Below are positions 1 to 5,009 of a stretch of 11,868 nt of DNA, piece after piece. The translations under genes were made by a program, and so were the position numbers. Source of the DNA: Clostridia bacterium (lineage in GTDB: Bacteria; Bacillota; Clostridia; Christensenellales; Borkfalkiaceae); NCBI GenBank assembly GCA_900764105.1, contig CAAFMS010000027.1:1-11868 (forward strand). Reading direction: 5' to 3'. Every line of letters begins with the position of its first letter. The stretch's first letter is position 1. Below the pieces are notes generated by a model. It had not been told where the DNA came from and did no database searches. It saw only the letters and a program-made list of their open reading frames with translations.

Positions 1-87
1 GAAATACCACAGGGTATTCCTTCAAGCATTTTCCGAAGGCTTATACGCCTTCTTGATTGTCAATCGCAGATTTTTCCGAATTATTCG

Positions 88-118
88 CCTTTCTGCCGGG
101 AGGATAGGTCGTTGCCAC
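88..118 (+). rRNA. 5S rRNA 3'-end-like fragment
   Basis: The stretch around GGGAGGATAGGTCGTTGCCA closely matches the usual 3' end of bacterial 5S rRNA (GGGAGAGTAGGTCGTTGCCA from memory), and it is followed at once by a strong terminator, as at the end of an rRNA operon. Positions 1-87 do not show the conserved 5S loop around CCGAACA..GAAGTTAAG; they hold small hairpins instead (3-8 with 13-18, and 35-40 with 47-52). Either only a 5S tail is present, the gene is degenerate, or the join is an assembly artefact. The 5' partner of the terminal helix is not visible. Confidence 0.35.
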
Positions 119-128
119 ATTCAATTAG

Positions 129-159
129 AAAAAGCGAACGTATTAAACGTTCGCTTTTT
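129..159 (+). terminator. Rho-independent terminator
   Basis: A perfect 8-bp GC-containing stem (GCGAACGT at 134-141, ACGTTCGC at 147-154) with a 5-nt loop is flanked by five A on the left and six T on the right. It should end the transcript entering from the left edge. The A-tract means it may also act on the minus strand, for the gene at 528-971. Confidence 0.85.
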
Positions 160-195
160 TCGTGTTTAAAAATATTTCGGCGAGGGCGTACAATA

Positions 196-400
196 AGTTA
201 TATTTCCTTGCGGAAGTTATATTTTGCTCCGCAAAGTTATATTGCCTGCGGCAGTTATATTTGCCTATCGGTAAGTTGTTTTATAGCCGTAGGGGACGGC
301 AAAAGAGTTATATTTTGCTCCGCAAAGTGAAATTTATCTCTGCGATAAGTGAAATCGCCTGTGGCGGTGAGATTTGCCTTGCGGCGTAGGGGACGGCGAC
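196..400 (+). repeat. Array of short hairpins with AGTTATATT linkers (copy A)
   Basis: Linkers AGTTATATT begin at 196, 215, 235 and 253, a relaxed AGTTG at 274, then AGTTATATT at 306 and drifted forms at 326, 348 and 366 (AGTGAAATT, AGTGAAATC, GGTGAGATT). Steps are 18-22 nt. Between the linkers lie small hairpins: TTCC/GGAA (204-215), TTTGC/GCAAA (223-235), TGCC/GGCA (243-253), TTGCC/GGTAA (261-274), GCCGT/ACGGC with loop AGGGG (286-300), TTTGC/GCAAA (314-326), TTATC/GATAA (334-348), CGCC/GGCG (356-366) and GCC/GGC (376-385). Stems differ from each other while pairing holds. It is open in one frame but reads as low-complexity sequence with no credible start, so it is not a gene. Confidence 0.85.
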
Positions 401-527
401 TTTAAGGCGACGTCCCGTTATTACGTAACAAAGGATTTGAGAATAAATAATAATCACTTTACAACCCCTTTGTCACGACTTGTCGTGACATTTTCCCTTG
501 CTCAGGGGAGACTGCACATTTTTTTAA
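401..527. repeat. Intergenic stretch with a 9-bp inverted repeat
   Basis: No gene is seen. TGTCACGAC (471-479) and GTCGTGACA (482-490) form a perfect inverted repeat followed by TTTTCCC. The same layout, with a different stem, recurs at 2649-2670 (TGTCGC/GCGACA then TTTTCCC), so this belongs to a second hairpin repeat family. The T-run after the stem could give weak termination on the plus strand. Confidence 0.55.
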
Positions 528-971
528 TTATTCTATGGTTTTCAGTGCTTCTGTAATTTTTTCGTAACAATCTCTGACGTGTGCTATATTTCCGACTACG
601 TATTTTTTAGTTTTGTTTTCTATAATTAAATCGCCGACGCCAAACAATAGAGATTGAGTTTGTTTAAAAACGTCTAATTTATAGTCAATATATTCAATAT
701 CAATTAGCGAAATAGTTTTCCATGTAAAACCTTTCAGTATTTTTACGCTATCGGTCGATAAGAGAACAACGACCTCCGGTCTTATTTTTTCTATAATAAA
801 AGAAAATAAAAAAATCACGAAAAGCAATAAAAAAATAACAAAGTATATAATAAAATTATTCGGTTTTAAAACTAATGTAAAAATCGATATGGTAAGTGAA
901 ATTAAGCAACCTATCAATAACATCCATGTTGAATATGAATTTTTATATCCTATATCTTTAAACTCTTCCAT
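528..971 (-). CDS. Small membrane protein with bacterial PH-like domain
   Basis: The start is placed at the ATG at 971 because GGGAG lies 7 nt upstream and a TATAAT box sits about 70 nt upstream; a longer reading from TTG at 1049 would overlap that box. The product is 147 aa. Two hydrophobic segments of about 20 residues (roughly 15-36 and 40-60) separated by PNN form a helical hairpin. The rest resembles the YdbS/YdbT-type bacterial PH fold: a strand-rich part, then the FGVGDLIIEN motif, then VGNI and a C-terminal helix. The function of such proteins is mostly unknown; this one probably sits in the cytoplasmic membrane with the PH part inside. The gene is clearly richer in A+T than its neighbours, which may mean weak expression or transfer. 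It is transcribed alone, opposite to everything else here. Confidence 0.75.
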   Translation of the reverse strand: MEEFKDIGYKNSYSTWMLLIGCLISLTISIFTLVLKPNNFIIYFVIFLLLFVIFLFSFIIEKIRPEVVVLLSTDSVKILKGFTWKTISLIDIEYIDYKLDVFKQTQSLLFGVGDLIIENKTKKYVVGNIAHVRDCYEKITEALKTIE

Positions 972-975
972 TTGA

Positions 976-983
976 TTTCTCCC
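976..983 (-). promoter_or_regulatory. Ribosome binding site fixing the start of the PH-like gene
   Basis: On the minus strand GGGAGAAA precedes the ATG at 971 with 7 nt between GGGAG and the start. No comparable site precedes the alternative starts at 1010 or 1049. Confidence 0.75.
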
Positions 984-1040
984 GCAAGTTTTAACGTTCA
1001 CATTGTTCATCAAGGAGAATGTTGTAGCATCTTCACATTC

Positions 1041-1046
1041 ATTATA
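1041..1046 (-). promoter_or_regulatory. -10 box for the PH-like gene
   Basis: The minus strand reads TATAAT here, with TTTG just before it. No good -35 hexamer is found at 17 nt (AGCAAA is the best). It would give a leader of roughly 60 nt before the ATG at 971. Confidence 0.4.
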
Positions 1047-1143
1047 CAAATTCTAAAAAGATTTTGCTATTATATTTAAGTAATAAACTTGTAATTTTTT
1101 TGTAAATTTAAGAGAAAAAAGCAAGTAAAAATAAAACACTTTT

Positions 1144-1190
1144 CGCAAATTTTGCGGCAGAGGTCGGGCGAACTTTCGCCCGACCTCTGC
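1144..1190. other. Long perfect hairpin in the 1050-1563 intergenic region
   Basis: A 15-bp perfect GC-rich stem (1157-1171 with 1176-1190, loop ACTT) directly follows a smaller palindrome (CGCAAA/TTTTGCG, 1144-1156). No T-run follows the stem on either strand, so it is not a standard terminator, though it lies between divergent genes. The rest of 1050-1380 is AT-rich and shows nothing else I can name. Confidence 0.6.
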
Positions 1191-1388
1191 CTGCTTTAAA
1201 ACTTGCCTGTTTTAAGTTGTTTGCTTTTTCTGCGTTTGGCTTTCGGGCTTTCTTCTTTTTTTAGATTAGGACAAAATATGAAAAACGTTGTGCACTTTTC
1301 TTGATAGTCGCAAAATCGTGGTGAAAATGTTATTTTTATCGCGGAAATTGCACTTTATGAAAAAGTTTTAGTTTTTGCTCAAAAATAG

Positions 1389-1416
1389 TTTACTTTTTCA
1401 TATAATATGATATAAT
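1389..1416 (+). promoter_or_regulatory. Promoter for the zinc-knuckle gene
   Basis: TTTACT (1389-1394) and TATAAT (1411-1416) are 16 nt apart; a second TATAAT lies at 1401-1406. Transcription would begin near 1423, leaving an untranslated leader of about 140 nt. That leader contains a possible small hairpin (CGTTG/CAACG near 1443-1462) but no riboswitch I recognise. Confidence 0.6.
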
Positions 1417-1563
1417 TACTCAGCAGTCAAAATTTATTCACTCGTTGGTTTGTCTCTGCAACGAAATTTTTTATATTCGTTTTTCACTTCGAAACGCCGT
1501 ATACTTTATCATTCCGCGTTTCAGATTAGCCTATGGCTATAAGGGGAGGAAATCTTAAATCTT

Positions 1564-2103
1564 ATGAAATACGTTAAATGTCCGAGGTGCGACCTCAATT
1601 ATATGCCCGAAACCGAAAAATACTGCGACGTCTGCAAAGCCGAACTGAAACTCGGTCCGACTATGAAGTTCGCCGCGTTTTCCGATGACGACGACAACGA
1701 TCAGGTGCTTTGCCCGATTTGTAAGCGAAACTATATGGACCCCGGCGACGAAATGTGCGCCGAGTGCCGAGAGGAACGCAGCGAAAAAGAGGCGATAGAA
1801 CCCGACAGAGAAGTCGATCCCGAGAACGACGAGGAGTGGAGAAACTACCTCGATGAGGACGAGAAAGAGGCGATAAGCAATAAGCCCGAAGAAGGCGAGG
1901 AAATGTTGTCGCTTTCGCAACTCGAAGAGGAAGAGGCGAAAGAACTCTTCGACGACGAAGAGGAAGAGGATACCGATTATTACGACAACGAAGTCAACGA
2001 CGACGAGGACGACTTCGAATATCCCGACGCCGAAGCGGCAGATTTCGAGGATTACGACGAGGACGAAGAGGAAGAGGATGAGGACGACGAAGAAGACTTC
2101 TGA
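1564..2103 (+). CDS. Zinc-knuckle protein with highly acidic C-terminal tail
   Basis: The product is 179 aa and I do not recognise a named family. Two four-Cys modules are visible: C6-x2-C9 with C21-x2-C24, and C50-x2-C53 with C65-x2-C68. They look like an internal duplication (CPRC..NYM and CPIC..NYM) and are likely to bind one zinc each. From about residue 70 onward the chain is almost entirely Asp and Glu, with runs of four or more, so it is probably disordered and very acidic. No signal peptide or membrane segment is seen, so it should be cytoplasmic. The ATG is 14 nt from a strong AGGGGAGG (1542-1549), longer than usual, and no better in-frame start exists. The T-box promoter begins five bases after the stop codon. 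A nucleic-acid mimic or protein-binding role is only a guess. Confidence 0.8.
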   Translation: MKYVKCPRCDLNYMPETEKYCDVCKAELKLGPTMKFAAFSDDDDNDQVLCPICKRNYMDPGDEMCAECREERSEKEAIEPDREVDPENDEEWRNYLDEDEKEAISNKPEEGEEMLSLSQLEEEEAKELFDDEEEEDTDYYDNEVNDDEDDFEYPDAEAADFEDYDEDEEEEDEDDEEDF

Positions 2104-2107
2104 TCGT

Positions 2108-2136
2108 TTGACAGTTTTCTGCCGTTGTGGTAGAAT
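2108..2136 (+). promoter_or_regulatory. Promoter of the cysE-cysS T-box operon
   Basis: A perfect TTGACA (2108-2113) is followed after exactly 17 nt by TAGAAT (2131-2136). Transcription should start near 2143, some 30 nt before T-box stem I. Confidence 0.85.
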
Positions 2137-2171
2137 ATAATCAAAATTGCATATTGTTTATAAATAAATCG

Positions 2172-2445
2172 TTGCGGAAAAGAGTAGCGTATAGTTCGTT
2201 GATATTGTTTTTAGTTGCAGACTAAAAAGAAACAGAGACGAGGCGGTTGGTGCGAGCCTCGAACGAGCGTATGTGAAGTGCATTCCGCAGTCAAGAGGGG
2301 TTAACAGCCTTCGGTTGCCTGCCGTTAAAAGGTTTTAAAGGAAAGTCAAAGAGTTTCGGCGTAAACGGAACGAATGACTTTTGAAGAAAAGTGGAACCAC
2401 GTTGCAAGACGTCTTTTCGTGTTTTTTACGCGAGAAGGCGTTTTT
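2172..2445 (+). promoter_or_regulatory. T-box riboswitch, tRNA-Cys type
   Basis: Stem I closes with TTGCGGAA (2172-2179) pairing TTCCGCAG (2283-2290). Its specifier loop has AGTA (2183-2186) opposite GAA (2275-2277), then TGC (2279-2281), a Cys codon, followed by A. The upper part carries AGAGACGAGGC and GGTTGGTGCGAGCC, typical of the stem I apex. Stem III pairs AAAGTCA (2342-2348) with TGACTTT (2375-2381). The T-box core AAAGTGGAACCACG is at 2388-2401. The antiterminator pairs GAAAAG (2386-2391) with CTTTTC (2413-2418) and ACG with CGT, leaving TGGAACC as bulge. UGGA should pair with a UCCA tRNA end, which fits tRNA-Cys (discriminator U). Uncharged tRNA-Cys is expected to favour readthrough into cysE-cysS. 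Confidence 0.93.
2409..2445 (+). terminator. T-box terminator
   Basis: A 14-bp stem with three G-U pairs (2409-2422 with 2428-2441), a loop of five T, and a T-run interrupted by AA to 2452. Its left arm shares 2410-2418 with the antiterminator, so the two structures exclude each other. Confidence 0.9.
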
Positions 2446-2466
2446 AATTTTTCGCTGCCCTTGCCT

Positions 2467-2583
2467 GCCCCAAAGGGGAAAGCGAGAAAAGTTAGAAGGC
2501 TTCGCCCGACGCTTACCGACAGGTAAATATAACTGCGGTAGCAATATAACTTTGCGGAGTAAAATATAATTTCCGAAAGGGAA
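2467..2583 (-). repeat. Composite repeat: CCCC/GGGG hairpin plus four-hairpin module (copy B, inverted)
   Basis: Read on the minus strand, 2583-2513 is the same four-hairpin module as 204-274 and has the same 71-nt length. The stems, listed in plus order, are TTACC/GGTAA (2513-2526), TGC/GCA (2534-2543), TTTGC/GTAAA (2551-2563) and TTCC/GGAA (2571-2583), with AATATAACT-like linkers. To its left lies GCCCCAAAGGGGAAAGC and the GAAAAGTTAGAA segment that also adjoins copy C in the opposite orientation near 8770-8808. It lies downstream of the T-box terminator, so it is transcribed with cysE. Confidence 0.8.
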
Positions 2584-2590
2584 TATAACT

Positions 2591-2694
2591 CGGGTTTATC
2601 CCCTATCGGCGGCTAAGCCGCCACTCTCCCCACGGAGCGTGCCCCTTTTGTCGCTTTGCGACATTTTCCCCGTTTCATCGGGGACATTTACCCG
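2591..2694. repeat. GC-rich hairpin string (second repeat family)
   Basis: Hairpins follow one another: GGCGGC/GCCGCC (2608-2622), TGTCGC/GCGACA (2649-2663) and TCCCCG/CGGGGA with loop TTTCAT (2667-2684), joined by short CT- and TTTTCCC-type linkers. It resembles the intergenic hairpin repeats common in Clostridia. No gene is present; an antisense open frame here is only the repeat read in protein. Confidence 0.7.
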
Positions 2695-2855
2695 TTTCAT
2701 CGGGAGAGCCTGCCCCAAAGGGGAAAGCAAGAAATAGAGATTTACCTGTTTCATCGGGAGAGCCTGCCCCAAAGGGGAAAGCAAGGAATGGAGATTTACC
2801 TGTTTCATCGGGAGAGTTTATCTCAAATGTAAAAGCAAGTTTGGAGAAATAAATG
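2695..2855 (+). repeat. 54-bp tandem repeat running into the cysE start
   Basis: Units start at TTTCAT at 2695, 2749 and 2803, exactly 54 bp apart. Copies 1 and 2 are almost identical; each has CGGGAGAGCCTG, a CCCC/GGGG hairpin with loop AAA (2713-2723, 2767-2777) and a GGAGATTTACCTG-like end. Copy 3 has drifted and lost one base, but still aligns along its length. Its end has become TTGGAGAAATAAATG, the ribosome binding site and ATG of cysE. Confidence 0.85.
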
Positions 2856-3497
2856 TTTTTTAAAAGATTACGCGAAGATATTGCGTTCGCTTATGCGAAC
2901 GACCCCGCCGCTCGTTCAAAATTCGAGATTTGGCTTACTTACCCCGGCGTTAAAGCCCTCTCATGGCACAGATACGCCAACTTCTTGTACCGTATCAAAC
3001 TTAAACTGCTTGCAAACGTCACGTCGAAGTTCGCAAGGTTTCTGACGGGAATCGAAATTCACCCCGCCGCCAAAATTGCCTCTGGAGTCTTTATCGACCA
3101 CGGCTCGGGCGTGGTAATAGGCGAGACCGCCGAAGTAGAAAAGGGCGTGCTTATCTATCAGGGAGTGACCCTCGGCGGCACGGGCAAAGACAAGGGCAAA
3201 CGCCGTCATCCGATAATCCGCGAGGGCTGCGTGCTGTCCTGCGGCGCGAAAATACTCGGCGGCATAACCGTCGGCGAATATTCCAAAATCGGCGCGGGCA
3301 GCGTTGTTTTGAAAGACGTGCCGCCACATTCCACGGTCGTCGGCGTGCCGGGGAGAGTAGTCCGCATAAAAGGCGAGAAAGTACCCGACAACATACCCGA
3401 CAAATGCGACCCCGTCATGGAGGAACTTTGTAGTCTCAGGGCGAGGGTTGACGAACTCGAAAAACAATTAAGGAGCGAAAAAAATGAAAATCTATAA
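2853..3497 (+). CDS. cysE: Serine O-acetyltransferase
   Basis: It transfers acetyl from acetyl-CoA to L-serine, giving O-acetylserine for cysteine synthesis in the cytoplasm. The 214-aa product has the length of the short Bacillus-type enzymes rather than the 273 aa of E. coli. A helical N-terminal part (about 1-65) precedes the left-handed hexapeptide beta-helix (about 66-175). The active-site motif DHGSGVVIGE contains D82-H83, and RRHP contains H119; these match catalytic His158 and His193 of the E. coli enzyme by motif. LGGTGK (107-112) and GAGSVV are also conserved. The tail (about 185-210) looks like a coiled coil. GGAGA lies 5 nt before the ATG, inside a repeat copy. It overlaps cysS by 14 nt and lies under the tRNA-Cys T-box, so it should rise when charged tRNA-Cys is scarce. 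Confidence 0.95.
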   Translation: MFFKRLREDIAFAYANDPAARSKFEIWLTYPGVKALSWHRYANFLYRIKLKLLANVTSKFARFLTGIEIHPAAKIASGVFIDHGSGVVIGETAEVEKGVLIYQGVTLGGTGKDKGKRRHPIIREGCVLSCGAKILGGITVGEYSKIGAGSVVLKDVPPHSTVVGVPGRVVRIKGEKVPDNIPDKCDPVMEELCSLRARVDELEKQLRSEKNENL

Positions 3498-4875
3498 CAC
3501 CTTATCGGGAACCAAGGAAGAATTCGTACCGATCAGCGGCAATAAAGTGAATATGTACGCCTGCGGAATAACCGTCTCGGGCGAGGCTCATATCGGTCAC
3601 GCATATCAGGCTCTCATATATGATATTATCCGCAAATTTCTCATAAAAAAGGGTTACGACGTGACTTACGCGAGAAATTACACGGACGTGGACGACAAGA
3701 TAATCGCGAGGGCGAAGCAGGAGAATATTCCCGCGGACGCTTACGCGAAAATGATGATAAAGAAAATTGACAAGGTTATGCGCGAGTTCGCGGTGGACGA
3801 CCCCGATATATGGCTTAAAGCGACCGAAAATATAGGCAATATAATCGACTTCGTTTCGGGCTTAATCGAAAAAGGACACGCCTACGCGACGAAAAAAGGC
3901 GACGTGTATTTCTCGGTCGAGTCGTTCGCCCCTTACGGCAGACTTTCGCACAGAAACCTCGAGGACGCCATGAACGGGGTCAGAATAGACAACGACGAGG
4001 AAAAACGTAACCCCCTCGACTTCGCCCTTTGGAAGAGCGCGAAAGAGGGCGAAATCTGCTGGGATTCCCCGTGGGGCAAAGGCAGACCCGGTTGGCATAT
4101 CGAATGTTCGGCGATGAACAGAAAGGCGTTCGGCGACGAAGTGGATATTCACGGCGGCGGCAGAGACCTCATTTTCCCGCACCACGAGAACGAAATCGCC
4201 CAGTCCGAGGCTCTTACGGGCAAACAGTTCGTCAAATACTGGGTTCACAACGGACTTATCAAGGTAAACGGTCAAAAAATGAGCAAATCGCTCGGAAACA
4301 GTCTGCTTCTTTCGGACCTTCTTAAAAAATATTCCAACGAAGCCGTCAAATTTGCCCTTCTACAGACGAATTACCGAAACGACATAAATATTACGGACAA
4401 CCTCTTTCCCGAGGCTGAGAGGCATTTGTACGAGTTTTACAAGGTGTTTTGCGAAGCGGAAGAGGCAGGGATAAAAATCGAGGGAGATTATCCCGAAATC
4501 GACGAGGCGTTCGACAGGGCTATGTCGGACGACTTCAATACCGCGCTCGCTCTTTCCGATTTGTACGCCTTTTTCAAGAAAATCAAGGCGGCGGTTGCGG
4601 CGAAAGACCCCGTGGCGGGGAAAATGCTCTCGCAGGTAAAAAAGACTTATTCGCTTTTAGGACTGTTCAGGTTCGACCCCGAGACTTACGTTAAAAACTA
4701 CGAGAGAACACACGAAGAACCCGTCCCCGAAAACGTCAGGGCGTTAGCCGAGAAAATGCAGGCGGCGAGAGCGGCGAAAGACTACGCTTTGAGCGATTCG
4801 ATAAGAGCGGAAATACTGGCAAGCGGCTATGCGGTAATGATTTCCAAAGACGGCGTTTCCGTCAAAAAAGCGTGA
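3484..4875 (+). CDS. cysS: Cysteinyl-tRNA synthetase
   Basis: A class I synthetase that activates cysteine with ATP and charges tRNA-Cys in the cytoplasm. It has 463 aa, close to the 461 of E. coli. The HIGH motif is at 36-39 and KMSKS at 265-269. The zinc that selects cysteine is held in E. coli by C28, C209, H234 and E238; here C27, C208, H233 and E237 are all present (in CGITV, WHIECS and PHHENE). TDVDDKII and the C-terminal helical anticodon-binding part are intact. The start has AAGGAG 8 nt upstream and lies inside the end of cysE, which implies coupled translation. No clear terminator follows. Confidence 0.97.
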   Translation: MKIYNTLSGTKEEFVPISGNKVNMYACGITVSGEAHIGHAYQALIYDIIRKFLIKKGYDVTYARNYTDVDDKIIARAKQENIPADAYAKMMIKKIDKVMREFAVDDPDIWLKATENIGNIIDFVSGLIEKGHAYATKKGDVYFSVESFAPYGRLSHRNLEDAMNGVRIDNDEEKRNPLDFALWKSAKEGEICWDSPWGKGRPGWHIECSAMNRKAFGDEVDIHGGGRDLIFPHHENEIAQSEALTGKQFVKYWVHNGLIKVNGQKMSKSLGNSLLLSDLLKKYSNEAVKFALLQTNYRNDINITDNLFPEAERHLYEFYKVFCEAEEAGIKIEGDYPEIDEAFDRAMSDDFNTALALSDLYAFFKKIKAAVAAKDPVAGKMLSQVKKTYSLLGLFRFDPETYVKNYERTHEEPVPENVRALAEKMQAARAAKDYALSDSIRAEILASGYAVMISKDGVSVKKA

Positions 4876-4953
4876 TAAACGACTTATAGGCAGACTTTTG
4901 CGCGGCGATTGGCGGTTTACGACCGAGAAATAATAAAGATTTTGCTAAAACGG

Positions 4954-4982
4954 TTTACAAAATCGGCGATTTACGCTATAAT
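4954..4982 (+). promoter_or_regulatory. Promoter of alaS
   Basis: TTTACA (4954-4959) and TATAAT (4977-4982) are separated by 17 nt. The start of transcription near 4989 gives a leader of only about 20 nt, with TAAGG (4996-5000) before the ATG at 5010. alaS is therefore probably not dependent on the T-box. Confidence 0.8.
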
Positions 4983-5009
4983 TAGGACAATAAATTAAGG
5001 AAAACGATT

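Noticed and set aside
196..386. CRISPR array or tRNA cluster in the hairpin arrays
   Set aside because: Linkers are only about 9 bp and the intervening 10-13 nt are self-complementary hairpins, not spacers; no cloverleaf or T-loop sequence is present.
112..389. Small proteins encoded at 112-330 and 162-389
   Set aside because: They run through the terminator and the repeat array, lack ribosome binding sites, and read as repeated low-complexity sequence.
972..1049. N-terminal extension of the PH-like protein from TTG at 1049
   Set aside because: It overlaps the likely -10 box and has no ribosome binding site, whereas ATG at 971 has a good one.
1555..1920. Antisense open frame opposite the acidic protein
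   Set aside because: It is a shadow of the GAC/GAG-rich coding strand and has no start signals.
2596..2808. Antisense 70-aa protein with internal repeats
   Set aside because: It is the 54-bp DNA repeat read in an open frame; there is no start signal.
2695..2855. CRISPR array
   Set aside because: The 54-bp units are head to tail with no unique spacers and no cas genes nearby.
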